A stretch of DNA of 64,000 nt from Hamadaea flava (lineage in GTDB: Bacteria; Actinomycetota; Actinomycetes; Mycobacteriales; Micromonosporaceae): NCBI RefSeq assembly GCF_024172085.1, contig NZ_JAMZDZ010000001.1, forward strand, positions 5,952,001-6,016,000, given 5' to 3'. Each line of letters opens with the position of its first letter. Position 1 is the stretch's first letter. The notes below the pieces were generated by a model that made no database searches, was not told the origin of the DNA, and saw only the letters and a list, made by a program, of their open reading frames with translations. A program made the translations under genes and the position numbers. Positions 24,737 through 33,270 of this stretch are shown one piece after another.

Positions 24737-25798
24737 TCAGACGCGGGTGACCCGGACCGCGTCGGCGATCACGTAGCCCGCGGCGCTGGTCCACCGGCTG
24801 ACGCCGACGGCGTTGTAGTCACCCGCGGCCATGGCGAAGGTCCCGAGCGACCGCCACGCGCCGCCGCCCGTGGACTGGTCGATGGTGACGGTCTGGTTGC
24901 CCGACGAGGTCACGATGACGTGCGGGGTCGCGGTGTTGTAGCCCGCGACGCCCGGGTGCCAGACCTCGACCTTGTAGTTGCCCGCCTCCGGGATGTTCAC
25001 TTTGAACCAGGCGGCGTCGCTGGCGAGCACCGGGTCGGCGTAGCGGTAGTCGGCGCCGTAGCGCTGGGTCGAGTAGGTGGACGTCGCCCAGTTCGCGCTG
25101 GCGGTGAACCGGCCCGAAGTCGTGTTGTCCACGATGGTGCTGTAGCTGGTCGTCTTCGTGGGCAGCCCGAGGTAGGTCGCGATGCCCTTGGCGTGCCCGC
25201 GCGCGTCGGCGGTCAGGAAGGCCGCGTTCTTGAGCAGGTTCGCGTCGGCCACGGTGTCGATGAACAGGTTCTCCGTGAGGATCGCCGGCATATTGGTCTC
25301 GCGTACGACGTGGAAGTTGGCGGTCTTCAGGCCACGATCGGTGACACTGGCGACAGTACGCATCCCGGCCAGCGCGTTCGCGTGCACCGTGCTGTGCAGC
25401 GACTGGGTCGCCGCGTCGGTGGTGAGGTACCGGTAGCTCTCGAAGCCGGTGCCGCCACCGGAGTTGATGTGGATGCTGACGAAGATGTCCGCGCCCCACG
25501 CGTTCGCGTCGTCCGAGCGCTGCTGGAGGCTCACCGTCGCGTCGGTCGTCCGAGACATGCGGATGTCGACCCCGGAGTAGGTCGCGAGCAGGATGTCGCG
25601 GACCTGCAGCGCGATGTTCAGGGTCAGTGCCTTCTCCTGCAGGCCGTTGCCGACCGCCCCGGAGTCGGTGCCGCCGTGGCCCGGGTCGAGGTAGACCTTC
25701 TTGTTGGCGGCGAACGCCGGCACTCCCACCCAGGGGGTGAGGGCGGCGCCGGCGGCCGCAGCGAATAGCGCGCGCCGCCGGATGGGGTGACTGCTCAT
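24737..25798 (-). CDS. N-acetylmuramoyl-L-alanine amidase, Tat-exported, with golvesin-type C-terminal domain
   Basis: 353 residues. ATG at 25798, after GAAAGGTCC, gives a Tat-type signal (HPIRRRALFAAAAG). The Amidase_3 domain (about 33-215) shows the zinc ligands in LDPGHGGTDSG, LQEKALTL and FVSIHINS and the catalytic Glu in ILTENLFID. The C-terminal part (about 230-353: YGADYRYADP, AAWFKVNIPEAGNYKVEVWHPG) resembles the golvesin/XLY-type cell-wall-associated domain. It cleaves the amide bond between muramic acid and stem peptide. A family A hairpin lies 135 bases upstream of its start. Confidence 0.93.
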   Translation of the reverse strand: MSSHPIRRRALFAAAAGAALTPWVGVPAFAANKKVYLDPGHGGTDSGAVGNGLQEKALTLNIALQVRDILLATYSGVDIRMSRTTDATVSLQQRSDDANAWGADIFVSIHINSGGGTGFESYRYLTTDAATQSLHSTVHANALAGMRTVASVTDRGLKTANFHVVRETNMPAILTENLFIDTVADANLLKNAAFLTADARGHAKGIATYLGLPTKTTSYSTIVDNTTSGRFTASANWATSTYSTQRYGADYRYADPVLASDAAWFKVNIPEAGNYKVEVWHPGVAGYNTATPHVIVTSSGNQTVTIDQSTGGGAWRSLGTFAMAAGDYNAVGVSRWTSAAGYVIADAVRVTRV

Positions 25799-25932
25799 GG
25801 AGGACCTTTCGGCTGGGGGATACCTCTGGGCATCGAAATACTCAGCCGCGTCGAACCGCTCTGTCAAGCCTTAACATGCCTTCACATTGCGTCGTTACTT
25901 CTTCACCTCACGCTCGGCTTCCGCTGTGGATT

Positions 25933-25999
25933 CCGTGCGGATCACGGTTATGCAGGCATCCGAGGGCTTGGGAGGCCCGCATAACCGTGATCCGCACGG
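25933..25999. repeat. Intergenic hairpin, family A copy 2 (67 bases)
   Basis: Perfect 21-base arms at 25933-25953 and 25979-25999 (core GATCACGGTTATGC / GCATAACCGTGATC) around a 25-base loop that can pair internally (GGC...GCC). It begins one base after the stop codon of the leftward gene at 26001, so it could act as its terminator. Confidence 0.9.
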
Positions 26000-26000
26000 C

Positions 26001-26975
26001 TCAGGAAGCGAGGAAACGGGCGACGTCCGCCTCCTCGGCGGCGAGCTCAAGGTGTCTGTTGTGGAGGGTGCCGTCGAACGCCTCGACCTGCACTCGTCCC
26101 GCCGTGCGCTTCCAGCGGCCGACGACGCGCCCGTCCACGACCACCGCCGGGTGCAGGACGCCGCCGCCCGCCTGGATGCGGTGGGCGTACGCGGGGTCCA
26201 GGATCAGCGACCGGTCGCGATAGCCCAGCAGATAGGTGTCGTACGCCCCGAGCAGGCGCAGCCCGGTCCCCTGAGTGTCGCCCGGCGTCGTGGCCCGGAA
26301 CGCGTCCCGGACGGTCGTGATCGGCAGGCCCGACCACGCCGCGAAATCCTCCGCCGTCGCGGGGCCGTACGCGGCGGCGTACCGCCGGGCGAGTTCGGCA
26401 AGTGGATCGCTTGGCGGGGCTGTCTTCGGCGCCCACTCGTCGAGCAAGACGTACCCGGGTTCGTCCTTGGCGAGATCCGGCCCCCGGCAGATCAGCCCCA
26501 TGCCCGCGGCGTACGCCATCAGGTGGGCGGGCGCCTGACCGGTCAGACCCAGGCCCAGCGCCGTCACGATCTCCGCTCGGCTCAACGCCCGTCCGGCAAG
26601 AATCGCGGGCAGCTTCGCCATCGCCTTCTCGCACATCCGATCGTCGAGGCCCAGCTGCGCCCGGCGACCCTTGCCCGCGGCGACGTTACGCGGCCCGAAG
26701 AGGCTCACCATCCACCGCACATCGGCGGCCGGCACCAGATGCAGCGTCCCGCGCATCAGCCAGGTCCGGGCCAGCCTCCCCGGTTCGGCGCACTCCGCGC
26801 GTACGGCCTCGGCGGTGACGTTCCTGGTCCGGGCACGCACCGACAGCCGCATCGCGGCGGTGTCCTGCGCCTGCAAACCGGCGAGGCGTCCGGCCACCTC
26901 GACAGCGCCGGCGTCCGAGCGCTCGGCCAGCCCCTGGGCGGCGTACCGGCGTCGCCGGACCTCGTCGTCGCGCAT
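26001..26975 (-). CDS. Winged-helix protein of the AlkZ/YcaQ (HTH_42) superfamily, probable DNA glycosylase
   Basis: 324 residues. The start RLAGLQAQDTAAMRLSVRART carries Gln35-Ala-Gln37, which fits the QxQ active-site motif of AlkZ-type glycosylases; the YcaQ/AlkX branch has QxD. Tandem winged helices and a C-terminal LGAYDTYLLGYRDRS...VVVDGRVVGRWKR block complete the superfamily layout. Known members unhook bulky or crosslinked alkyl-DNA adducts. TAGGCT lies 6 bases before the ATG, inside the end of the PARG gene, so it may have its own leaderless transcript as well as read-through. Confidence 0.82.
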   Translation of the reverse strand: MRDDEVRRRRYAAQGLAERSDAGAVEVAGRLAGLQAQDTAAMRLSVRARTRNVTAEAVRAECAEPGRLARTWLMRGTLHLVPAADVRWMVSLFGPRNVAAGKGRRAQLGLDDRMCEKAMAKLPAILAGRALSRAEIVTALGLGLTGQAPAHLMAYAAGMGLICRGPDLAKDEPGYVLLDEWAPKTAPPSDPLAELARRYAAAYGPATAEDFAAWSGLPITTVRDAFRATTPGDTQGTGLRLLGAYDTYLLGYRDRSLILDPAYAHRIQAGGGVLHPAVVVDGRVVGRWKRTAGRVQVEAFDGTLHNRHLELAAEEADVARFLAS

Positions 26976-26984
26976 CCGCCCAGC

Positions 26985-27782
26985 CTAGGCGGCGAAGCGG
27001 GTGGCGAAGGCGGCGTACACGGGCGTGTGCGGGAGCGGATCGAGCACCGCGAACACCACGTGATCGAAGTAGGGGACCGCGGTGAGCGCCTCGGCGAACG
27101 CGTCGGCCACGACGGCCGGCTCGTTGCGGAACACCCCGCAGCCCCACGCGCCGAGCACCAGCACGCGCTGTCCGTGCGCGGCGGCCACCGCGAGCACCCG
27201 GCTCGCGCGGCGGCGCAAGACTGTGGGCACGTCTCCGATGTCCTCGGGCTGATTGCGGTGGATCGCGCCCAGGTTCGGTGCGGCCGCGGTCAGAAACGAG
27301 GTCTGGTACGCGGAATCGAGCAACCGGCCCTTGTCGTCGCGAAAGACCGGAACGCCAGGGCTGAAGATCACCCGGTCGCTGTAGCGGAGGTCGCGCTGAG
27401 CCCGGTGGAACTCGTAGAACTCGTCGGCCGTCCGGAGGCAGGGGTAGATGGCGGACGCCCGCGCGATGCTCTCCTCCTGCGCCTTCGCCCCGCCGAGGAA
27501 GCCACCGCCGGGGTTCTTCGCGGAGGCGAAGTTCAGGGCGGCCGCGTACGGGCCGACGCGGCGCGCGGCGACCAGCGTCGACTCGCGGGTCACCTCGATC
27601 GCCGGGGTCGCCTGCGGTCCCAGCGGCGTGAGCGGCTCGTCCGGCCCGTGCAGCCGGGTGCCCGCGATCGCGGAGCGCACCGCGTCGGCGATGTCGATCT
27701 CGGCCCCGGCGTCGGTGCGGTAGGAACCGGCTTCCGCGATCGCCACCGTCTGGCGGGCGATCTCCTGCAGTCTCGCGCTCAT
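26985..27782 (-). CDS. Microbial poly(ADP-ribose) glycohydrolase (TIGR02452-type)
   Basis: 265 residues, one macro-like domain. The PARG signature is complete: NFASAKNPGGGFLGGAKAQ with GGG at 92-94, followed by the catalytic QEE at 102-104. Downstream motifs SPGVPVFRDDKG, ILVLGAWGCGVFRN and FAVLD fit the family. It should remove poly- or mono-ADP-ribose from protein or nucleic acid. The start has no Shine-Dalgarno sequence; TACGCT lies 8 bases upstream. The AlkZ-like gene follows 9 bases after its stop, which suggests a shared task in DNA damage. Confidence 0.9.
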   Translation of the reverse strand: MSARLQEIARQTVAIAEAGSYRTDAGAEIDIADAVRSAIAGTRLHGPDEPLTPLGPQATPAIEVTRESTLVAARRVGPYAAALNFASAKNPGGGFLGGAKAQEESIARASAIYPCLRTADEFYEFHRAQRDLRYSDRVIFSPGVPVFRDDKGRLLDSAYQTSFLTAAAPNLGAIHRNQPEDIGDVPTVLRRRASRVLAVAAAHGQRVLVLGAWGCGVFRNEPAVVADAFAEALTAVPYFDHVVFAVLDPLPHTPVYAAFATRFAA

Positions 27783-27871
27783 GACTGGCCAGCGTACGAC
27801 TTGAGGCGTACGCCGAGTGCAGTCTTCAAGTGGACGCGACCGGGCCTGACCTCGCATTACCGTCGGCGACC
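27783..27871. promoter_or_regulatory. Divergent leaderless-type promoters
   Basis: TACGCT (complement of 27791-27796) lies 8 bases from the PARG start and TACCGT (27858-27863) 8 bases from the ABC ATPase start. Neither start has a ribosome binding site. Confidence 0.5.
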
Positions 27872-28591
27872 ATGACGTTGTCTGTTACCGAACTGACGAA
27901 GGTCTACGGAGAAGGGGACACCGCCGTCCGCGCGCTCGACGGCGTCACGGTCACCTTCGCCGAGGGCCGGTTCACCGCCATCATGGGGCCGTCCGGGTCC
28001 GGCAAGTCGACGCTGATGCACTGCGCTGCCGGGCTGGACACGGTGACCAGCGGTTCAGTGCGGCTGCACGACCAGGAGCTGACCCGGCTCGGCGACGCCG
28101 CGCTCACCCGGCTGCGGCGTACGCGCGTCGGCTTCGTCTTCCAGTCCTTCAATCTGCTGCCCACGTTGACCGCGAAGCAGAACATCCTGCTGCCGCTGGA
28201 GCTGGCCGGGACCAAGCCCGATCCGGAGTGGATGACGACCGTGATCGACACGCTCGGGCTGGGCGACCGCCTCGGGCACCTGCCGAGCCAGCTCTCGGGC
28301 GGCCAGCAGCAGCGGGTGGCGTGCGCGCGGGCGTTGCTGCCCCGCCCGGCCGTCATCTTCGCCGACGAGCCGACCGGCAACCTCGACTCCAAGACCGGGC
28401 ACGAAGTGCTGGACTTCCTGCGGCGCAGCGTACGCGAACTGGGTCAGACGATCGTGATGGTGACGCACGACCCCAACGCGGCCTCGTACGCCGACCGTGT
28501 CGTGCTGCTGGCCGACGGCCGGATCGTCGACGACATCGAGGACCCGACCGCGGACGCGGTGCTGGGCCGGCTGCGGACGTTGGGAGTCTGA
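27872..28591 (+). CDS. ABC transporter ATPase, MacB/LolD type
   Basis: 239 residues. Walker [10 protein letters not shown]-loop [10 protein letters not shown], signature LSGGQQQR, Walker B VIFADEP, and H-loop VTHD are all intact. The subfamily with an FtsX-like permease partner drives export or mechanotransmission rather than import. ATG at 27872 is preferred to an upstream start because of the -10-like box. The permease follows after 2 bases. Confidence 0.93.
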   Translation: MTLSVTELTKVYGEGDTAVRALDGVTVTFAEGRFTAIMGPSGSGKSTLMHCAAGLDTVTSGSVRLHDQELTRLGDAALTRLRRTRVGFVFQSFNLLPTLTAKQNILLPLELAGTKPDPEWMTTVIDTLGLGDRLGHLPSQLSGGQQQRVACARALLPRPAVIFADEPTGNLDSKTGHEVLDFLRRSVRELGQTIVMVTHDPNAASYADRVVLLADGRIVDDIEDPTADAVLGRLRTLGV

Positions 28592-28593
28592 CG

Positions 28594-31068
28594 ATGTGGC
28601 GGGTCACCTTCGCGTCCCTCACCAAGCACGCCCGGCGGCTGGCGGCCACCACGCTGGCCGTGGTCCTCGGCGTCGGCTTCACCGCCGGGACGCTGATCTT
28701 CGGCGACACCGCGCAGGCCGGGTTCGACGAGACGTTCGCGCGTACCGCGAGGAACGTGGACGCCGTCGTGCTGGCGGGGGACAAGCCGCTCACCGCTGAC
28801 CAGCTGACGGCGGTGTCCGGCGTCGCCGGCGTCGAGCACGCCGAGGGCCGGATGGTCACCTCGCTGCCGATGCTCGGCTCGACCGGCCGTCCGCTGGTCA
28901 ACAACGGCCGCTCCGGGTACGCCGTCTCCGTCGCCGACGACGAGCGTCTGCGCGGTTTCGACCTTGACGGCCGAGTGCCCGGCGCTGGGGAAGCCTTGCT
29001 GGACACCGAGACCGCCGCGCACGAGAAGTTGTCGATCGGCCAGACGATTCAGGTGCTCGACAAGGCCGGCACGAAGCAGGTGTACGCGATCTCGGGGCTG
29101 GTCGACTTCGGCGTCTCGAAGACGTATTCGGGGCTCAGCGTCGTCGGACTGCCGCGGGCGGAGATCACGCGGCTCACCGGCGAGACCGGCTTCGAGGAGA
29201 TCGTGATCCGCTCCCGTCCCGGCATCGCCCAGACCGACCTGGCCGGGGCGGTACGCGCGGCGGTGACCGGCTCGACGGCGAACGGCGCGACGGTGCAGAC
29301 CGGCGACGAACGCCGGACCGATCTGGCGAACCAGGCGACGTCGGTCGCGACGCAGTTCACCTTCATCCTGCTCGTCTTCGGGGTGATCTCCCTCGTCGTC
29401 GCGGTGTTCGTCATCTACAACACGTTCGCCATCCTGCTGGCCCAACGCCTACGCGAGACGGCGCTGCTGCGGTGCGTCGGCGCGACGCGACGGCAGATCT
29501 TCACCGCGACGCTGCTCGAATCGGCCGCGATCGGACTGGTCGGCGGGGCATTCGGCGTACTGGCCGGGATCGGGGTGAGCTACGGTCTCCCGCTGCTGCT
29601 CAACGGGGCGCTCGACGCCGGCGTGCCCGAGCATCCGGTGGTGCTGCGGCCGACGCCGGTCCTCATCGGACTGACGCTCGGCATGGTGGCGACGGTCGCG
29701 GCCGCCGTGCTCCCGGCGCTGCGGGCCACCCGGACCAAGCCGCTGGCCGCCCTGCGGGACCTGCCGAGCGCCGTCACGGTAAGCCGCCGCGCGAAGATCA
29801 TCCGGGGGATCATCGCCTTCCTGATCGCGGGGATCGGCGCGCTCGTCACCCGTCAAGGCCAGCAGACGGAGGACTCGGAGACCGCGACGTTCATCGTGGT
29901 GGCCGGCGGCGTCGTGGTCTTCCTCGGCGTACTGGTGGCCTCGCCGCTGTTCATCGGCCGGCTCACCGCCCTGGTCGGACTGCCCGCCAGCCGGCTCGCC
30001 GGGCCGCCCGGCCGAGTCGCGGTCGCCAACGCCCGCCGCAATCCGGGGCGTACGGCGGTCACCACCGCCTCGCTCATGATCGGCGTCGGGCTGATGGCCA
30101 TGTTCAGCATGCTGCTCGGCAGCATCAAGGAGACCGCGCGGGACCAGCTCGCGAGTCACTATCCGGTCGACTACGTGATCACGGCGGTACGCGACGGCAA
30201 GACCGGCGAACTCGGCCGGATTCCGGCGGCGTACAGCGACCAGCTCCGGCAGCACGGCGAACTGGCCAAGGTGGCGGTCGTCCGGGGCGCGAAGGTACGC
30301 GTCGACGGCAAAACCCTGCACCTGGGCGCCATCGACCATCCCGAACTGCTGCCGCAGCTGCCGGCCGGACTCGTCGACGGGGCGATCATCGTCGACGACA
30401 AGCAGCCTGATCCGCAGCTGACGACCTTGCGTACGGCTGCCTCCGGCGACACCACCATCCCCGGCGCGGGCCGCTTCGACGGCCTCGTGACCTGGAGTGA
30501 GCTGGCGAAGCTGGCCGGTTCCAGTGACGGCAGCCTCGTCCTGGTCAAGGCGGCCGACGGGGTCAGCCCCGTCGACTCCCGGGCGATCGTCGACCGCGTC
30601 GGTTCGGCGTACCCGTTGGTCGAGGTAAGCAGTGTCGCGGACCTGTCGAGCGGCCTGGAGAAGGCGGTGAACGGCCTGATCGGGCTGTTCGCCGGCCTGT
30701 TGGGGACCGCGGTCCTGATCGCGCTGTTCGGCATCGCGAACACGCTGTCGCTGTCGGTGATCGAGCGGACCCGTGAATCCGCCACGTTGCGCGCACTGGG
30801 GCTGACCCGGGGTCAACTGCGCGGGATGCTGCTCGCCGAGGCGCTGCTCATGGGCGTGGTCGGCGCGCTCGTCGGGATCGCCTTCGGCCTGGTGTACGCA
30901 CCCCTGGTGCTGCTGGCGGCGTTCCGGGACATCGATCCGGTCATCGTGGTGCCGTGGGATTGGCTGACCGGGATGCTGCTGCTGGCGGCGCTGGCGAGCT
31001 GCCTGGCCGCCGTCCTGCCCGCGCGCCGCGCCGGGCGTGGAGCGATCGTGGCGGCGATGGCCGACTAG
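28594..31068 (+). CDS. FtsX/MacB-like ABC permease (duplicated form)
   Basis: 824 residues, ATG just after the ATPase stop with TTGGGAG as ribosome binding site. It has an N-terminal membrane helix, a large external domain (about 45-240), three membrane helices with the FtsX motif ETALLRCVGATRRQIF, a central pair of helices, a second external domain (about 515-680) and three more helices with ESATLRALGLTRGQLRG. The two halves are related, giving the ten-helix form common in actinobacteria. With its ATPase it probably exports a peptide, lipid or antibiotic. Confidence 0.92.
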   Translation: MWRVTFASLTKHARRLAATTLAVVLGVGFTAGTLIFGDTAQAGFDETFARTARNVDAVVLAGDKPLTADQLTAVSGVAGVEHAEGRMVTSLPMLGSTGRPLVNNGRSGYAVSVADDERLRGFDLDGRVPGAGEALLDTETAAHEKLSIGQTIQVLDKAGTKQVYAISGLVDFGVSKTYSGLSVVGLPRAEITRLTGETGFEEIVIRSRPGIAQTDLAGAVRAAVTGSTANGATVQTGDERRTDLANQATSVATQFTFILLVFGVISLVVAVFVIYNTFAILLAQRLRETALLRCVGATRRQIFTATLLESAAIGLVGGAFGVLAGIGVSYGLPLLLNGALDAGVPEHPVVLRPTPVLIGLTLGMVATVAAAVLPALRATRTKPLAALRDLPSAVTVSRRAKIIRGIIAFLIAGIGALVTRQGQQTEDSETATFIVVAGGVVVFLGVLVASPLFIGRLTALVGLPASRLAGPPGRVAVANARRNPGRTAVTTASLMIGVGLMAMFSMLLGSIKETARDQLASHYPVDYVITAVRDGKTGELGRIPAAYSDQLRQHGELAKVAVVRGAKVRVDGKTLHLGAIDHPELLPQLPAGLVDGAIIVDDKQPDPQLTTLRTAASGDTTIPGAGRFDGLVTWSELAKLAGSSDGSLVLVKAADGVSPVDSRAIVDRVGSAYPLVEVSSVADLSSGLEKAVNGLIGLFAGLLGTAVLIALFGIANTLSLSVIERTRESATLRALGLTRGQLRGMLLAEALLMGVVGALVGIAFGLVYAPLVLLAAFRDIDPVIVVPWDWLTGMLLLAALASCLAAVLPARRAGRGAIVAAMAD

Positions 31069-31085
31069 CCCTCATTCCTTGGGCT

Positions 31086-31144
31086 CTGGATCAGGGTTCC
31101 CGGTCGAATCTTGCCTCAAGATTCGACCCGGAACCCTGATCCAG
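31086..31144. repeat. Intergenic hairpin, family B copy 1 (59 bases)
   Basis: Arms of 28 bases (31086-31113 and 31117-31144) with one mismatch and a 3-base loop; outer part CTGGATCAGGGTTCC. It sits between convergent genes, 18 bases after the permease stop. A 59-base relative is at 35452-35510. Confidence 0.92.
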
Positions 31145-31166
31145 CGCTTATCGCGAGCGGGGGCGG

Positions 31167-31835
31167 TTAAGAAAGCGAAGCCCGGACCAGCCCGGTCTCA
31201 TACGCGAACACGACGATCTGCACCCGGTCGCGCAACCCCAGCTTGGTCAGTACGCGTCCCACGTGCGTCTTCACGGTGGCCTCGGCGACCACCAGCTTCC
31301 CGGCGATCTCGGCGTTCGACAGGCCCTGCGCGACCAGCAGCACGACCTCGCGTTCGCGGTCGGTCAGTGTGGCCAACCGGGGTTCGGCGGTGGACACCAC
31401 GAACCGGCCGGCGAAGTGGTCGAGCAGTTTGCGGGTCACCCGCGGGGCCACCACGGCGTCACCGGCTGCGACGGCGCGGATCGCGCCGAGCAGATCCTCC
31501 GGCGGGGCGTTCTTGAGCAGGAAACCACTCGCACCCGCTTGCAGTGCGGCGAATGCGTCCTCATCGGTGTCGAACGTCGTCAGGACCAGCACCTTCGGCC
31601 CGTCCGGCTGCTCGGTGAGCTGCTGGGTGGCGCTCACGCCGTCGAGGACCGGCATCCGGATGTCCATCACGACGACGTCCACCGGCTCTCCCCGGCGGGC
31701 GAATTCGCGTACCTGGGAGACGGCCGCCGAACCGTCCCCGGCCGATCCGACCACGTCGATGTCGGGCTGCGACGACAGGATCATCTCCAGCCCGGTACGC
31801 ACCAACGGCTGGTCGTCGACGATGAGCACCCTCAT
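31167..31835 (-). CDS. NarL/LuxR-type response regulator
   Basis: 222 residues. Receiver domain with the acidic pair VDD near residue 8, phospho-Asp in VVVMDIRMP, and Lys in FLLKN; C-terminal LuxR HTH (LTDREREVVLLVAQGLSNAEIAGKLVVAEATVKTHV). Its ATG overlaps the kinase stop by ATGA, so the pair is translated together. It is convergent with the MacB-like transporter, which is a plausible but unproven target. Confidence 0.95.
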   Translation of the reverse strand: MRVLIVDDQPLVRTGLEMILSSQPDIDVVGSAGDGSAAVSQVREFARRGEPVDVVVMDIRMPVLDGVSATQQLTEQPDGPKVLVLTTFDTDEDAFAALQAGASGFLLKNAPPEDLLGAIRAVAAGDAVVAPRVTRKLLDHFAGRFVVSTAEPRLATLTDREREVVLLVAQGLSNAEIAGKLVVAEATVKTHVGRVLTKLGLRDRVQIVVFAYETGLVRASLS

Positions 31836-32983
31836 CCGGCCACCGCCTGCGGCAGCGGGGTTCCCACGGGCAGCGATGCGCGTACCTGCCAGCCGCCGGC
31901 GGCGCGGGGACCGGCCAGCAAGGTGCCGCCGTGCACGGAGACGCGTTCGCGCATCCCGGTCAGGCCGTGCCCTTCGGCACTGGTCGTGCCGCCGCAGCCG
32001 CTGTCACAGAGATCCACCACGATCTCGTCGCCGTCGCGCCGCAGATCCAGGTCCACCTGGGCGTCCGGCCCGGCATGCCGCAGCACGTTCGTCAGCCCCT
32101 CCTGCACGATCCGGTAGACCGCCAGCTCCAGCGCGGGCGCGTCCACGGCGCCGACCGTGTTGGCCACCCGGACCGTCAGCCCTGCCGAGCGCGCCCCGGC
32201 GACCAGCGGCTCCAGCTCGGCCAAGGTGATCCGGCGACGGCTCTGCGGCGAGTCGGCACTGCCCCGCAGCACGCCCACCAGCCGCCGCATGTCCTCCAGC
32301 GCGGCGCGTCCGGTCTCGGCCACCGTCGCCATGGCCTGCCGCGATTTCTCCGGATCGGCGTCCAGCGCGTACCGGCCGCCGTCGGCCTGCACGACCATCA
32401 CCGCGAGGCTGTGCGCGACCACGTCGTGCAGCTCCCGAGCGATGACCGCGCGCTCGTCGGCCACCGCGATCCGGGCCAGGTGCGCGCGCTCCCGCTCCAA
32501 GCTCGCCGCGCGTTCCTCCAGGCCCGCGACGTAGATTCGCCGTTGACGCACCGTGTACGCCATGAGCCAGACGCCGCCGCAGACCCCGGCGTAGAAGAGC
32601 GCCTGCTGCCACCAGTGCTCGGCGTCGGAATGCCGGGCGACCTCGATGACGATCCCGATGATCACGACGAACCCGGAGATCAGGCCGCCGCGCAGGGTCT
32701 TGCTGTACTTGACCGCGCTGTACATGCCGATGAGCACGGCCAGGTCATAGGGGAGCGGATCGTTGGCCGGCCCCCAGAACAGGACCTGGGCCAGGGCCGC
32801 GGCCGAGATGACGCCCATGCTCCAGAGCGGCCGGCCGCGCCGCACCAGCAGCGCCGCCGCCATGGCCAGGCCGAGCCACATGAGCGGCCGGGGTGTCTGC
32901 CGCAGGAAGATCGGGAGGCAGGCCAGGCTGGCGACACCCGCCGCGACCAGCAGGTCGAACGCGAGGGACCTCGGGTTGCGCAT
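31832..32983 (-). CDS. NarL-partner sensor histidine kinase (HisKA_3)
   Basis: 383 residues. About five membrane segments in the first 150 residues with almost no external loops, so it probably senses the membrane itself. The phosphorylated His is in VIARELHDVVAHSLAVM, followed by an HATPase_c domain (IVQEGLTNVLRHAG, GHGLTGMRERV). ATG at 32983 has TAGGCT exactly 7 bases upstream and no Shine-Dalgarno sequence; a longer in-frame start in this region lacks support. Confidence 0.92.
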   Translation of the reverse strand: MRNPRSLAFDLLVAAGVASLACLPIFLRQTPRPLMWLGLAMAAALLVRRGRPLWSMGVISAAALAQVLFWGPANDPLPYDLAVLIGMYSAVKYSKTLRGGLISGFVVIIGIVIEVARHSDAEHWWQQALFYAGVCGGVWLMAYTVRQRRIYVAGLEERAASLERERAHLARIAVADERAVIARELHDVVAHSLAVMVVQADGGRYALDADPEKSRQAMATVAETGRAALEDMRRLVGVLRGSADSPQSRRRITLAELEPLVAGARSAGLTVRVANTVGAVDAPALELAVYRIVQEGLTNVLRHAGPDAQVDLDLRRDGDEIVVDLCDSGCGGTTSAEGHGLTGMRERVSVHGGTLLAGPRAAGGWQVRASLPVGTPLPQAVAG

Positions 32984-33210
32984 ACCCGTGAGCCTATCCG
33001 GCGGCCGGCGCGTGACCGATATGTCGGTTTCACCGGTGTGTATCCTCGGCATGCTCCTCCGACAGCGGGAAGCTGAGGTCTTCGGGTGTCGCGGCCGGGC
33101 GCCCTGGACGTATGCTTCGCCTGTTACCGCACTTCCGCATCTCCGATGCCGTCCACAATGTCGTCCATAGTGGCGTGACGGGACGGCCGGCCGTCGAAGG
33201 GCAAGGGGGA

Positions 33211-33270
33211 ATGGCGTTCCGATCCAGGTCGGGCGGGACTGGGCCACCAGCAGCCCGAATCCGCCGATGA
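33211..33270 (+). CDS. Upstream 19-codon ORF coupled to the c-di-GMP gene
   Basis: Encodes MAFRSRSGGTGPPAARIRR. GAAGGG lies 9 bases before its ATG, the only good ribosome binding site in the region, and its TGA overlaps the ATG of the GGDEF-EAL gene as ATGA. The large gene has no ribosome binding site of its own, so it is probably translated by re-initiation after this leader. Confidence 0.6.
   Translation: MAFRSRSGGTGPPAARIRR

Noticed and set aside
33040-33210. Possible riboswitch or tRNA before the GGDEF-EAL gene
   Set aside because: No cloverleaf, T-loop or known aptamer core could be found by reading.
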